Part shown: piece after piece, positions 1 through 8,640 of the stretch
Layout of the letters: each line of letters begins with the position of its first letter
Position numbering within the stretch: position 1 is the first letter of the stretch
NCBI GenBank assembly: GCA_025456145.1
Contig: JALOLD010000006.1
Span: forward strand, 80,531-144,530
Origin: Thermoanaerobaculales bacterium
GTDB taxonomy: Bacteria > Acidobacteriota > Thermoanaerobaculia > Thermoanaerobaculales > Sulfomarinibacteraceae
Direction: 5' to 3'
DNA length: 64,000 bases
Translations under genes and position numbers: made by a program
The notes under the pieces: generated by a model
Told to the model about the DNA's origin: nothing
What the model saw: only the letters and a program-made list of their open reading frames with translations
The model's database searches: none

Positions 1-31
1 CAGTCCTCCTTTTCAGATCCGATGTCGTCTC

Positions 32-47
32 AGCAAGGTCCGTGCCA
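32..47 (-). promoter_or_regulatory. Sigma-54 promoter of a gene off the left edge
   Basis: On the minus strand the sequence TGGCACGGACCTTGCT matches the sigma-54 -24/-12 consensus (TGGCACG, four bases, TTGCW) at every conserved position. Transcription would start near position 21. A strong Shine-Dalgarno run, AAAAGGAGG, follows at about 5-13, so a start codon should lie just left of position 1. The controlled gene is outside the window. Its activator would be an enhancer-binding protein; a candidate site is the palindrome at 77-93. Confidence 0.8.
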
Positions 48-76
48 GGAATCTCTGCCGTCTTGGTTGTTGCACG

Positions 77-93
77 ATGACGCTGAGCGTCAT
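77..93. promoter_or_regulatory. 17-bp palindrome upstream of the sigma-54 promoter
   Basis: ATGACGCTGAGCGTCAT is a perfect inverted repeat apart from its central base. It lies about 30 bp upstream of the -24 element of the sigma-54 promoter and 28 bp past the stop codon of the exporter ATPase. It could be an upstream activating sequence for an NtrC-family activator. A terminator role for the ATPase gene is less likely because no T-run follows it on the minus strand. Confidence 0.45.
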
Positions 94-121
94 TCGCCTC
101 GCGGCCGGCTGCCGCCGGGCG

Positions 122-1354
122 TCATTCCCCGGCGCCGGATCGTTCCCACCGGCGCGCCGGGTTCCACACCCCGGGCCAGTCGGCGGCGCCGGTCACCCGG
201 ACCGCGAGGGCGCCGCACCAGTAGTCGTAGGCGTGACCTTCGCGGGTATGGATGGCGATGTCGACGGAGTAGTCGCCCGGCGCCAGGTCGAGGGCCGGGT
301 AGGCGCAGCGGATCTCGCCCCCGCCCTCGAGAGCCTGCGGACCCAACCCGTCGAGATCGGTGTTGTGGCCGGTCACCAGGACGCCATCGGCGGTGCTCCA
401 GGCGACGCCGACGACCGCGTCCCCCACCGGCCGATGGACGCGGAAGGTGACGACGAGGGCGCACGGCGAGCCGGTCGGCACGAGGCGGGCGGCGCCGGCG
501 CCCGAGGCCAGAGCGACCGAGACGATCTCGACCTCGCCGCTGCCCCACCGCCGGCCCTCCTCGAGCACCCGGACCTCGCCGCCGCCCTTCTCGTCGGGTC
601 GGTCCGGCGCGCCGGCGACATCGGCTCGGTAGCGGGCGATCACCCGTGCCGTCGGGCCCTCGGACCGGATCCGACCCGCCCGCAGGTAGACCGCCCGCTC
701 GGCAAAGGCCTCGACGAGCTCCAGATCGTGCGACACCAGCACCATGGTGACCCCGGCCCGGCGCATCCGGGCGAGCCGGTCGAGGCAGCGCCGGGTGAAG
801 GCCTCGTCGCCGACCGCCAGCACCTCGTCGATGAGCAGGATGTCCGGGTTCACCGCGACCGCCACCGCGAAGCCGAGCCGGACGTACATTCCCGACGAGT
901 AGGTCTTGACCGGCTCGTCGATGAAGTCGCCGATCCCGGCGAAGTCGACGATCTCTGGCAGGCGGCGTTCGACCTCCCGCCGGTCGAGCCCGAGCAGCAT
1001 GCCGTTGATGACGACGTTCTCCCGACCGGTGATCTCGGGGTGGAAGCCCGCGCCGAGCTCGATCAGCGCGGTCACCCGGCCGTCGACGACGACCGTGCCC
1101 TCGGTCGGTCTGAGGATCCCGCCGGCGAGCTTGAGCAGGGTCGACTTGCCCGAGCCGTTCGGCCCGATCAGCGCCACCGCCTCACCCGGCTCGATCGTCA
1201 GGTCGATACCGTCGAGGGCGACGTGGCTCGCCGTTGCCTTTCGCCGCCGCCACCTGCCGCCGAGCAGCGCTCCCTTGACCGACTCGTGGGGCTGCCTCGA
1301 GCCGCGCCACCGGTAGACCTTGCGCACGCCCGAGAAGCGGAGCTCGCCCTTCAC
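122..1354 (-). CDS. wzt: Polysaccharide (O-antigen type) ABC exporter, ATP-binding subunit
   Basis: The 410-residue protein would energise export of a lipid-linked polysaccharide across the inner membrane with the permease encoded just upstream. Seen: Walker A GPNGSGKST at 64-72, ABC signature YSSGMYVRL around 152-160, Walker B ILLIDE at 172-177 and the switch histidine in LVSHD near 209. About 150 residues after the ATPase resemble the Wzt-type carbohydrate-binding C-domain, which would set chain-length or substrate specificity. I chose the GTG at 1354 because it overlaps the permease stop as GTGA, giving coupled translation. A teichoic-acid-type substrate (TagH family) is the alternative; the bacterium is Gram-negative, so O-antigen or capsule is more likely. 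Confidence 0.88.
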   Translation of the reverse strand: MKGELRFSGVRKVYRWRGSRQPHESVKGALLGGRWRRRKATASHVALDGIDLTIEPGEAVALIGPNGSGKSTLLKLAGGILRPTEGTVVVDGRVTALIELGAGFHPEITGRENVVINGMLLGLDRREVERRLPEIVDFAGIGDFIDEPVKTYSSGMYVRLGFAVAVAVNPDILLIDEVLAVGDEAFTRRCLDRLARMRRAGVTMVLVSHDLELVEAFAERAVYLRAGRIRSEGPTARVIARYRADVAGAPDRPDEKGGGEVRVLEEGRRWGSGEVEIVSVALASGAGAARLVPTGSPCALVVTFRVHRPVGDAVVGVAWSTADGVLVTGHNTDLDGLGPQALEGGGEIRCAYPALDLAPGDYSVDIAIHTREGHAYDYWCGALAVRVTGAADWPGVWNPARRWERSGAGE

Positions 1355-2154
1355 ACCGACTCCACCAGGGTGTCGCGCAGACGCGCGAACACCAGCGCCC
1401 CGGCCCCCCAACCGACCAGGCCGACCGCCGCCGCCACGAGCCACAGCCGCGGTCCGGGAACGACGCCTGAGAAAACGACGTCGCGGTACAGCTCGACCGG
1501 GGCGGCCATCGGGTTGAGCCGGAGCACCCGCTCGAGCCACGACGGCACGGCGAGCCCGTCGAGGCTGTAGATGATCGGCGAGGCGAAGAACAGCAGGTTG
1601 AGCAGGTGGCCGACGAGGTCGCGCAGATCGCGGTACCTCGCCGACAGCGCCGACACGGCGAGCGACGCGCCCCCGGCGAGCAGCAGCCACGGGACGAGGG
1701 CGAGCGGCAGCAGCCAGAGGGTCGCCGGAAAGGGGTGGGCGCCGGCGAGCGCCGCCGCCGCGAGGGCGGCGACGAGCACCGGCAACGCCAGGAGGTGGTG
1801 AACGAAGTGCGACGTCACCGTGACCGCCGGGAAGATCTCGGGTGGACACATCACCTTGGCGAGGAGGGGGCCGTTGTCGATCAGGGTGACCGAGGCGTCG
1901 AGCACCGTCCCGGAGAAGAAGAGCCACGGCAGGAGGCCGCTGAACAGGAAGAGCGGGTACGGGTCGCCGCCCGGGAAGCGAGGATCGAAGATATAGGTGA
2001 AGACGACCGCATAGACCGCGAGCAGCAGGAGCGGGTTGAGCAGCGACCAGACGAAGCCGAGCACCGACGCGCGATAGCGGGCGTTGAGCTCGCGGCGCAC
2101 CAGGACCGCGACCAGCGCTCGCTGGCGCCAGAGCACGCGCACCAGCTCGGTCAT
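1351..2154 (-). CDS. wzm: Polysaccharide ABC exporter, permease subunit
   Basis: This 267-residue integral membrane protein of the ABC-2 family forms the channel of a Wzm/Wzt-type exporter. The soluble N-terminus (RRELNARYRASVLGFVWSLL) is the typical coupling-helix region, followed by about six hydrophobic segments between residues 30 and 260. The length matches the family (about 260). The ATG at 2154 lies 5 nt after the stop of the lipoprotein gene, and the 3' end overlaps the ATPase start by 4 bp. No glycosyltransferase cluster is visible here, so the polymer it exports cannot be named. Confidence 0.88.
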   Translation of the reverse strand: MTELVRVLWRQRALVAVLVRRELNARYRASVLGFVWSLLNPLLLLAVYAVVFTYIFDPRFPGGDPYPLFLFSGLLPWLFFSGTVLDASVTLIDNGPLLAKVMCPPEIFPAVTVTSHFVHHLLALPVLVAALAAAALAGAHPFPATLWLLPLALVPWLLLAGGASLAVSALSARYRDLRDLVGHLLNLLFFASPIIYSLDGLAVPSWLERVLRLNPMAAPVELYRDVVFSGVVPGPRLWLVAAAVGLVGWGAGALVFARLRDTLVESV

Positions 2155-2159
2155 GTCGC

Positions 2160-3341
2160 CTAGCCGCCCTCGGTGACGAGAAGGTCCTGGACCTCGCGCA
2201 GGATCCGCTCGCGCTCGGTCGTGATGTAGCGCTGGTAGCTCACCACCTGGCCGTCCTTGACGATGAACATCTTGGGGTAGTGCTTGACGTCGCCGTAGTC
2301 GTCGAAGAGGATCGGCCCGGTCACGCCCATCAGCTCGTTCATCCCGAAGTGGAAGGCCCGGCGGATCTCGTTGGTCTCGGGCGGGTCGGCGATCGTCATC
2401 ACCTGGATGGTCAGCCACATCGCGTCGTACCCGTGCGCCGCGAAGACGTCCGGCGCCTTGCCGAGGGCATCCATGTAGCGGTTGACGAACCCGACCACCG
2501 GCTCCTGGTCGGAGGTCCGGTCGAAGGGCGGCAGCGGGAACAGGATCCCCTCGGCGGCCGCCCCGGCCTCGGCGATGACCCGATCGGAGAAAAAGGCGGA
2601 TGTCGTCACGATCCGCCCTTCCCAGCCCCGCTCCCGGAGGTGGAGGACGACCTCGAGGATCTGCCCGGCGTAGCCGATGATGTAGACCGCGCCGACGTTG
2701 CTCGCCGTCAGTACCCGATCCGAAGCCGACCTCCAGTCGGGCTCGGTGAGATCGACGCGGTCGACGATCTCGCCTCCGAGGGCATCCGCGAACTGGTTGA
2801 CGAACTCCGGCTCGATGCCCGTGGAATAGTCGCCGCCTCCGCTGTAGACCACCGTCCGGCTCTGGCCGAGCCGGTCGAACATGAACCGGGCGGCGGTCTG
2901 ACCCTCGAGCTCGTCCGACGGGTAGAGGCGGAAGAACAGCTTCGACCGCTGACCGATCCCCGGAACCGAAGCGGTCGGCGACAGGCACACCACCCCGAGC
3001 GAGTCGAGGACCTCGACGACGGCCAGCGCCTCGGCGCTGGTGGCTCCGCCGATCACCATCTTGACCTTCCGCTCGGCGACCATCCGGCGCAGCTCGCTGA
3101 CCGCCCGCTCCGGGTCGGACTGGGTGTCCGCCCATACCACGTCGAAGCCGGTCGGCAGGCCGCCGCGCTGCCGGGCGTCGCTGATCGCGAGGCGGATCCC
3201 GCTCTCGATGGACTCGCCATAGGTCCCGGCCTCGCCCGTCGTAGGGAGCAGCACGCCCACCACCGGCTTCGTGCCACACCCGGTCGACGCCGCAACGAGG
3301 AGCGCCAGTGCGCCGATGGTCAGCCCGACTCGCCGGAACAT
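2160..3341 (-). CDS. ABC-type branched-chain amino acid-like binding lipoprotein
   Basis: The 393-residue protein has a lipoprotein signal (hydrophobic residues 5-17, then a lipobox ending STGC with Cys22) and a periplasmic binding fold of the leucine/isoleucine/valine receptor family from about 27 to 370 (VGVLLPTTGEAGTYGESIES near the start, GYDAMWLTIQ near the end). Family members bind small ligands in the periplasm for an ABC importer. No importer genes are adjacent; the next genes form a polysaccharide exporter. Either it partners a distant importer or it senses a ligand for this locus. GGAGGTGG precedes the ATG, and an extended -10 lies at 3367-3375. Confidence 0.82.
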   Translation of the reverse strand: MFRRVGLTIGALALLVAASTGCGTKPVVGVLLPTTGEAGTYGESIESGIRLAISDARQRGGLPTGFDVVWADTQSDPERAVSELRRMVAERKVKMVIGGATSAEALAVVEVLDSLGVVCLSPTASVPGIGQRSKLFFRLYPSDELEGQTAARFMFDRLGQSRTVVYSGGGDYSTGIEPEFVNQFADALGGEIVDRVDLTEPDWRSASDRVLTASNVGAVYIIGYAGQILEVVLHLRERGWEGRIVTTSAFFSDRVIAEAGAAAEGILFPLPPFDRTSDQEPVVGFVNRYMDALGKAPDVFAAHGYDAMWLTIQVMTIADPPETNEIRRAFHFGMNELMGVTGPILFDDYGDVKHYPKMFIVKDGQVVSYQRYITTERERILREVQDLLVTEGG

Positions 3342-3366
3342 GGTGCCACCTCCAGTGATCGGCCTC

Positions 3367-3375
3367 AGCCTAGCA
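3367..3375 (-). promoter_or_regulatory. Extended -10 promoter of the binding lipoprotein/exporter operon
   Basis: The minus strand reads TGCTAGGCT, the extended -10 form seen repeatedly in this window. It lies 25 nt before the ATG at 3341 and leaves a short leader that contains the Shine-Dalgarno GGAGGTGG. Confidence 0.55.
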
Positions 3376-3419
3376 CAGCCCGCCGCGCTCGACCGGTCCG
3401 CAGCCGCGCTCAGCTTCCG

Positions 3420-4298
3420 TCAATCTTCCTCGTCCTCGGTCTCATGACCGACCAGAGAATCGAAGACCTCGCGTCGACCGACCCCGAGCCGGTCGGCGGC
3501 GGCCCTGATCGCCCGCGTCCGCGGCAGTCCGGCGGCGATCGCGTCGTCGTACGCCTCACGGATCTGCCGGGCGTCGACGCCCCGGTCGACCTCGACCCGG
3601 TCGTCCGGACCGACGACCAGGACGTACTCGCCGCGCGGCCGGGCGACCTCGCCGCCGACGGCGAGCTCGCCGAGGGTCGCGGTCACCGCCCGCTCGAACC
3701 GCTTCGACAGCTCGGCCAGGAGCGTCGCCGGGCGGTCTCGACCGAGGCCCGCCGCCAGGTCCTGAAGCTCGGCCGCGAGACGGTGCGGCGAGAGCAGCAC
3801 GACGAGGGTCCAGGCCACCCCGGAGAGCTCCTCGATCCGCCGGCGACGCGCCGCGGCCCTCGCCGGCAGGAACCCGACCAGGGTGGCGGGCAACGGCGGC
3901 TGACCCGAGGCGGCGAGGGCCGCGGTGAACGACGACGGCCCGGGCACGCTCGCCACCGGCAGGGCCTCACGACGCACCGCCCTGACCAGACCGAAGCCCG
4001 GATCGGACAGCACCGGCGTGCCGGCGTCGCTCATCAGCACCACCGATCCTCCCGTGCGGAGGACGTCGAGGACCCGTTCGAGCCGCCGGTCCTCGTTGTG
4101 CTCGTGAAAGCTCAGGAGCCGGCCGGTCGCCGCCACCCCGATCCGACCGAGCAGGCTCCGCGCGCGACGGGTGTCCTCGGCGAGGATCGTCGTCGCGCCG
4201 GCCATGACCTCGGCCGCGCGCGGCGACAGATCGGCGATGGTGCCGATCGGCGTGGCCACGATCCACAGGGTTCCGGGCGTCCGTTCGACCGGAGACAC
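3420..4298 (-). CDS. rsmI: 16S rRNA (cytidine1402-2'-O)-methyltransferase
   Basis: RsmI methylates the ribose of C1402 in the decoding centre of the 30S subunit using S-adenosylmethionine. The 292-residue length fits the family (about 285). Hallmarks seen: LWIVATPIGT at 11-20, EDTR at 41-44, LMSDAGTPVLSDPG at 88-101 and VPGPSSFTAALAASGQP at 118-134, all from the tetrapyrrole-methylase fold. The GTG at 4298 is the likely start. A -10 element TATCAT ends 6 nt before it and there is no Shine-Dalgarno sequence, so the mRNA should be leaderless. It is divergent from the SurA-like gene through one shared promoter. Confidence 0.93.
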   Translation of the reverse strand: MSPVERTPGTLWIVATPIGTIADLSPRAAEVMAGATTILAEDTRRARSLLGRIGVAATGRLLSFHEHNEDRRLERVLDVLRTGGSVVLMSDAGTPVLSDPGFGLVRAVRREALPVASVPGPSSFTAALAASGQPPLPATLVGFLPARAAARRRRIEELSGVAWTLVVLLSPHRLAAELQDLAAGLGRDRPATLLAELSKRFERAVTATLGELAVGGEVARPRGEYVLVVGPDDRVEVDRGVDARQIREAYDDAIAAGLPRTRAIRAAADRLGVGRREVFDSLVGHETEDEED

Positions 4299-4300
4299 GT

Positions 4301-4310
4301 TGCTATGATA
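4301..4310. promoter_or_regulatory. Symmetric bidirectional -10 element for rsmI and the SurA-like gene
   Basis: TGCTATGATA contains an extended -10 on the plus strand (TGC plus TATGAT, 4304-4309) and, on the minus strand, TATCAT (4310 down to 4305). Each hexamer ends 6 nt from a GTG start codon, at 4316 (plus) and 4298 (minus). The predicted transcription starts are therefore the start codons themselves, 18 bp apart. Confidence 0.72.
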
Positions 4311-4315
4311 CCAGG

Positions 4316-4960
4316 GTGAGGACCGCTGCAGCAGCGCTCATCCTGCTGATTACGGGCCAGTTGGTCGGCGCACAGCCGAGCGGCCCGATGATCGTCGAGG
4401 AGGTCGTCGCGGTGGTCGACCGGACGCCCCTGCTGCGCAGCGACATCGACCTCGCCGAGCTCCTCGATCTCGTCGACCGGCCGCCCGGCGAGGGCGAGGA
4501 GGCCTACCGCTCCGCCCTGCTCGACGCGAGGATCCAGCTCGAGGTCCAGTTCCGCGACCTCGAGGCCTCGGGGGTCCTCTTCCGTCTCGACCTCGACGTG
4601 ACCGGCGTCCGCCGGTCGCTGCTCGAGGCGGTCGGCGGGCTCGAGGCGGTCGGCCCCGAGCTTCGGGCTTCGGGTCTCGGCGACGCCGACATCGACGAGC
4701 TCGCCCTCCGGATCTGCGCGGTCAATGGCTACGTCGAGCAGCGGCTGCGACCGAGGGTCAGCGTCGGCATGGCCGAGATCGAGGCCGCCTATCAGGAGCT
4801 CGTGATCGCTCTCGCCACGAGCGGAGAGCCGGCCCCACCCCTCGCCGAGGTCCACGGCCGGCTCCACAGCGTGATCACCGAGCGTAAGCTCAACGACGAG
4901 ATCGAGCGATGGGTGGAGCGGGCCCTCGCCGAGCGCGAGGTCACTCGGTTCGTGCGCTGA
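4316..4960 (+). CDS. SurA-N-like periplasmic protein lacking a PPIase domain
   Basis: The 214-residue protein has a signal peptide (hydrophobic residues 5-19) and then MIVEEVVAVVDRTPLLRSDID around 24-44, the start of the SurA/peptidyl-prolyl isomerase chaperone domain. The rest is helical (DADIDELALRICAVNGYVEQ at about 127-146), as in SurA. No parvulin domain follows, so it is half the usual 430 residues; I infer an outer-membrane-protein chaperone or a LptE/BamA-type helper rather than an enzyme. The GTG at 4316 sits 6 nt after a -10 and should be leaderless. Its last 20 bp overlap the end of the convergent transglycosylase gene. Confidence 0.72.
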   Translation: MRTAAAALILLITGQLVGAQPSGPMIVEEVVAVVDRTPLLRSDIDLAELLDLVDRPPGEGEEAYRSALLDARIQLEVQFRDLEASGVLFRLDLDVTGVRRSLLEAVGGLEAVGPELRASGLGDADIDELALRICAVNGYVEQRLRPRVSVGMAEIEAAYQELVIALATSGEPAPPLAEVHGRLHSVITERKLNDEIERWVERALAEREVTRFVR

Positions 4961-7115
4961 CCCGCGAGCTCGGTGATCCGTACAGCCCCTCGTACGCGAC
5001 CGCCGACGCCAGCACCTCCTCGGTGTACTCACGGGTCACCTCGAAGCTGACCCCGGCGAGATACCGCGCCTCGGAGCAGGCGCCGCCGCACTGGGCGAGC
5101 CACAGCCTGGCCTGCGCCTCGCCGGCGTTGTACGCTGCCACCGCCGCCGCCCGGTTGCCGTCAAACGCCTCGAGCAGCCGACCGAGCTCCGCGGCGCCGA
5201 GGTCGAGGGCGATCAACGGCTCGAAGAGGTCGTCGGGATCGATGTCCGGTCGGCCTTGGGCCCGCCCGATGGCCGTCGCGGTGGCCGGCATGATCTGCAT
5301 CAGCCCCCGCGCCCCGACCGACGACAGGACCGACGGGTTCCAGCGCGACTCCTCACGGGCGACCCCGGCGAGCAGCGCCCACGGCAGACCGTGACGGGCG
5401 CCCGCGGCGCGTACCTCCGCGTCGAACGGGAGAGGGTAGTAGGCGCGACGCAACCCCGACGGAAGACCGCGAGCCGACAGGCCGGGGATGGCCTGGCGGC
5501 GAACCGCGTCGGCCGCCGAGATGGCGAGCCACGGGCGGCCGAGGGCGAGCTCGGTCTGGGCCGTCCACCAGGTGGCGCGCGCCGAGCCCCGGGGCAGACC
5601 CGACGGGTCCCAGCGAACCGCCGCCGATTCGAGCCCGATCGCCCAGAATCTCGCCGCGAGCCCGGGCGGGAATGCCGGCTCCTCCGGCTCGCCATCGAGG
5701 CCGGCGACGACCGCGGCGCGCTGCCTGAGCTCGACGAGGCGCGGCTCGTCCGGCTCGAGCAGCAACGACCGGAGCAGCGCGCGGCGACTCACCCGTTCGG
5801 CAGGATCGGCCAGCGCCTCGGCCTCGAGCCGGCGCCACCTCTCGACCAGACCCGGGTCGATCGCGGCCATCACCCGACGCGCCTCGCCAGCCCAGTAGGA
5901 ATCGAGCGCGGCGGACCCCGCCACGAGGATCTCGAGCGCGGTCGCCGGCTCGTCGGCCGCGACCGCGGCCTCGGCGGCGAGGACCGATGCCATGCCGCGC
6001 CACGGGTCCCGCGACACTTGGGCCAACCGCCGGCGTCCGCTTTCGGCCCGCCCGGCGTCGAGCTCGTCCAGGCCGAGCATGAGCTCGCCCCTCGCCTGAC
6101 CTCCTCGCGACCGCAGCTGGGCCAGCCCGGCCTGCGCCAGCCCGGGCTCGCCGCGACGCAGCCGGAGGCGGGCGAGGAACAACCTGCGGTCGTCGCTCGG
6201 CCGCAGCCGCACGGCACGCTGGGCCGCCGCCACCGCCGAGGCGAGATCGCCCGCGAGCTCGTGCGTCCGTCCGAGGTGGACCTCCAGCTCGGCCCGTCGT
6301 TCGTCCGCCGGCGTCGACGAGATCGCCGAGCCGTACCATGCCGCGGCCTCCGCCCAGTCCCCCCTCCGGAAGGCGCAGCGGCCCCGAAGAAAGGCCACCT
6401 CGCCCCGCGGCGTCTGGCTCGACGGCTCGGCGTACAGCCTCTCGAGCACCGGCGCCGCACGGTCATAGAGCCCGTGCCGGAAGTAGGTCTGCGCGATCCG
6501 CCACCGGTCGACCGGGTCCGGCTCGCCTCCGGCCTCGAGCTCGAGCGCCGCGTCGAGCGCCGGCAGGTCGTCGGTCGAAACGGCGAGCAGCCGGCTCAGC
6601 CGCGCCCGGTCCGGCGGCTCGGCGGTGCGGGCGAGGGCGAGCTCGAGTCCGCGTCGCGAGCTCCGTGAGAGGGTCGGCAGCGCGGCCTCGACCAGCGAAC
6701 GCTGCGCGGTCGGCAGACCCGCCGACGCCGCGCGCTCGGCGAGGTCGAGGGCGGCGTCGCGAAGCTGGCTGGAGGGTGCGCTGACGAGCAGGCCGACGAC
6801 CAGCTCGAGGGCCCGCGACGGATCGGCGACCACCACCAGCTCGGCGAGCTCGACCCGCGCCGCGGCGCCGAGCTCGGGGTCGTCGATCGCGAGCTCGAGG
6901 TAGCGCGTCCGGGCCGGGAGGTCGCCGGCAAGCCCGGCGGCGTGGGCCGCGACCAGCGCCTCCCCGGCACGCAGCGGCAGCTGGTCCCGACGCTGCGATG
7001 CGGCGAGGAGCACCTGATCCCAGCGGCCAGCCAGGGCGAGGGCCTCGAGGCCGAGGACCTCGCCCGGAGACGCCGCCTGCGCCCCTGCCGCGAGGAGAAG
7101 AGCCAAGCCGGTCAT
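4941..7115 (-). CDS. Soluble lytic murein transglycosylase with TPR-like superhelix
   Basis: The 724-residue exported protein would cleave peptidoglycan between MurNAc and GlcNAc, leaving 1,6-anhydro ends. It has a short signal peptide (1-14, ending AAGAQAA), a long Ala/Leu/Arg-rich helical-repeat region (about 20-560) like the U-shaped domain of Slt70, and a C-terminal goose-lysozyme SLT domain (about 575-700). The domain carries REESRWNP with the catalytic Glu near 589, then [10 protein letters not shown] and AAYNAG. It is slightly longer than Slt70 (about 640). The gene ends convergently inside the SurA-like gene by 20 bp. Confidence 0.88.
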   Translation of the reverse strand: MTGLALLLAAGAQAASPGEVLGLEALALAGRWDQVLLAASQRRDQLPLRAGEALVAAHAAGLAGDLPARTRYLELAIDDPELGAAARVELAELVVVADPSRALELVVGLLVSAPSSQLRDAALDLAERAASAGLPTAQRSLVEAALPTLSRSSRRGLELALARTAEPPDRARLSRLLAVSTDDLPALDAALELEAGGEPDPVDRWRIAQTYFRHGLYDRAAPVLERLYAEPSSQTPRGEVAFLRGRCAFRRGDWAEAAAWYGSAISSTPADERRAELEVHLGRTHELAGDLASAVAAAQRAVRLRPSDDRRLFLARLRLRRGEPGLAQAGLAQLRSRGGQARGELMLGLDELDAGRAESGRRRLAQVSRDPWRGMASVLAAEAAVAADEPATALEILVAGSAALDSYWAGEARRVMAAIDPGLVERWRRLEAEALADPAERVSRRALLRSLLLEPDEPRLVELRQRAAVVAGLDGEPEEPAFPPGLAARFWAIGLESAAVRWDPSGLPRGSARATWWTAQTELALGRPWLAISAADAVRRQAIPGLSARGLPSGLRRAYYPLPFDAEVRAAGARHGLPWALLAGVAREESRWNPSVLSSVGARGLMQIMPATATAIGRAQGRPDIDPDDLFEPLIALDLGAAELGRLLEAFDGNRAAAVAAYNAGEAQARLWLAQCGGACSEARYLAGVSFEVTREYTEEVLASAVAYEGLYGSPSSRVSARTE

Positions 7116-7171
7116 CTCGAAACCCGGTCCCCCAGTGCGCTCCCCACGACCCCTCCCCCGCCCGGCGGTTC

Positions 7172-7199
7172 TTGCCGGCTCGCCCGATCTATGGATAAT
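7172..7199 (+). promoter_or_regulatory. trxB promoter
   Basis: TTGCCG (7172-7177), 16 bp, then GATAAT (7194-7199) form a good housekeeping promoter about 70 nt before the trxB ATG. Confidence 0.6.
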
Positions 7200-7268
7200 G
7201 CGAGGTTGCGGCGCACATTCCCACCACGGGCTCCGCGCCGCCTCGGCTCGTCACGGAGGCCCCTCATC

Positions 7269-8213
7269 ATGCCATCGCAGCACGTCAAGGTCCTCATTCT
7301 GGGCTCCGGCCCGGCCGGGCTCACCGCCGCCCTCTACGCGGCGCGAGCCGATCTCGAGCCGCTGGTCGTCGAGGGGATGCAGCCCGGCGGTCAGCTCACC
7401 ATCACGACCGACGTCGAGAACTACCCGGGCTTCCCGGAGGGGATCCTCGGACCCGAGCTGATGCAGCGGACCCGGGCGCAGGTCGAGAGGTTCGGCACCC
7501 GCTTCATCTTCGATCGGGTCGTCGGCGTCGATCTCTCGACCCATCCGCTCTCGGTGACGACCGACTCGTCGGGGCTGATCACCTGCGATGCGCTGATCGT
7601 CGCCACCGGCGCGACGGCCCGGCTGCTCGGCCTCCCCTCCGAGACCGAGCTCATGGGCTTCGGCGTCTCGGCCTGTGCGACCTGTGACGGCTTCTTCTTC
7701 CGCGACAAGGAGATCGTCGTCGTCGGCGGCGGGGACACCGCGATGGAGGAGGCGACCTTCTTGACCAAGTTCGCCTCGAAGGTCACCGTGGTTCACCGTC
7801 GCGACGAGCTCCGGGCGTCGAAGATCATGCAGCAAAGGGCGATGGCGAACCCCAAGATCGAATTCGCCTGGAGCTCGGTGGTGACCGAGATCCTGGGGAC
7901 CCGCGACGGCGGGGTGACCGGCGTCGTTCTCGAGGACACGACGACCGGCGAGCGCCGGACGCTGGCCGCCCAGGGGGTGTTCATCGCGATCGGCCACCAA
8001 CCCAACACCGGGGTCTTCGCCGGCGCCCTCGAGACCAACGAGACCGGCTACATTGTCACCGTTCCGGGTACGACGCGGACCTCGGTCGACGGGGTCTGGG
8101 CGTGCGGCGATGTCCAGGACTCGGTCTACCGCCAGGCGGTGACCGCCGCAGGGACCGGCTGCATGGCCGCGATCGAGGCCGAGCGCTGGCTCGCCGCGCG
8201 GGGGATCGAATAA
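7269..8213 (+). CDS. trxB: Thioredoxin reductase
   Basis: TrxB passes electrons from NADPH through FAD and a dithiol to thioredoxin. The 314 residues match the low-molecular-weight family. Seen: FAD-binding [10 protein letters not shown] at 12-21, redox pair CATC at 136-139, NADPH-binding [10 protein letters not shown] near 155, and the C-terminal FAD motif [15 protein letters not shown] at 7255-7259 fixes the ATG at 7269, ten nt downstream; the upstream in-frame extension has no coding features. The A-type Fe-S carrier and def follow on the same strand. Confidence 0.96.
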   Translation: MPSQHVKVLILGSGPAGLTAALYAARADLEPLVVEGMQPGGQLTITTDVENYPGFPEGILGPELMQRTRAQVERFGTRFIFDRVVGVDLSTHPLSVTTDSSGLITCDALIVATGATARLLGLPSETELMGFGVSACATCDGFFFRDKEIVVVGGGDTAMEEATFLTKFASKVTVVHRRDELRASKIMQQRAMANPKIEFAWSSVVTEILGTRDGGVTGVVLEDTTTGERRTLAAQGVFIAIGHQPNTGVFAGALETNETGYIVTVPGTTRTSVDGVWACGDVQDSVYRQAVTAAGTGCMAAIEAERWLAARGIE

Positions 8214-8295
8214 CCGGGCCGAGCGCCCTGTTTTCCATCGTGGCGGGTCCTTCGACCACGGCTCGCCCCGATCGAGACGCCACTGGAGGCAACGT

Positions 8296-8631
8296 ATGAT
8301 CTCGTTCTCAGACACCGCCGTCGCCAAGGTCAAGGAGTTCGCCGCGAGCACGCCGGAGGCCGCCGGGAAGAGCCTGCGGATCTTCATCCAGGGCGTCGGC
8401 TGCTCGGGCTTCGCCTACGGCTTCACCTTCGACGACGAGCGCGACGGCGACACCAGGGTCGAGCACAACGGTCTGACGGTCCTCGTCGACTCGAGCTCGG
8501 CGCCCCACCTGACCGGCTCGACGGTCGACTTCGTCGATGACCAGCGGGGGACCGGCTTCCTCGTCGACAACCCGAACAAGCCGGCGGCCGACGCCTGCGG
8601 CTCGCACGGCGGCTGCTCGAGCTGCGGCTGA
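8296..8631 (+). CDS. erpA: A-type iron-sulfur cluster carrier (IscA/ErpA/HesB family)
   Basis: The 111-residue protein should deliver Fe-S clusters to apoproteins. The core GVGCSGFAYGFTFD (Cys36) and the body are typical of the family. The C-terminus is not: A-type proteins end with a CxCG pair, but here it reads ACGSHGGCSSCG (Cys101, His104, Cys107, Cys110). The extra Cys and His could change cluster or metal binding. GGAGG with correct spacing precedes the ATG. It lies between trxB and def, with no isc or suf genes beside it. Assignment to the family is firm; ErpA rather than IscA is uncertain. Confidence 0.85.
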   Translation: MISFSDTAVAKVKEFAASTPEAAGKSLRIFIQGVGCSGFAYGFTFDDERDGDTRVEHNGLTVLVDSSSAPHLTGSTVDFVDDQRGTGFLVDNPNKPAADACGSHGGCSSCG

Positions 8632-8640
8632 GCCGACACG

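Noticed and set aside
77..1570. Long plus-strand frame (497 codons) opposite the exporter ATPase
   Set aside because: It is the antisense shadow of wzt in a GC-rich genome. Its product is low-complexity (Arg/Gly/Pro/Asp) and matches nothing; the minus frame has complete ABC motifs.
2280..4319. 679-codon plus-strand frame over the lipoprotein and rsmI genes
   Set aside because: Crosses two real minus-strand genes and contains no recognisable domain; composition is that of antisense reading.
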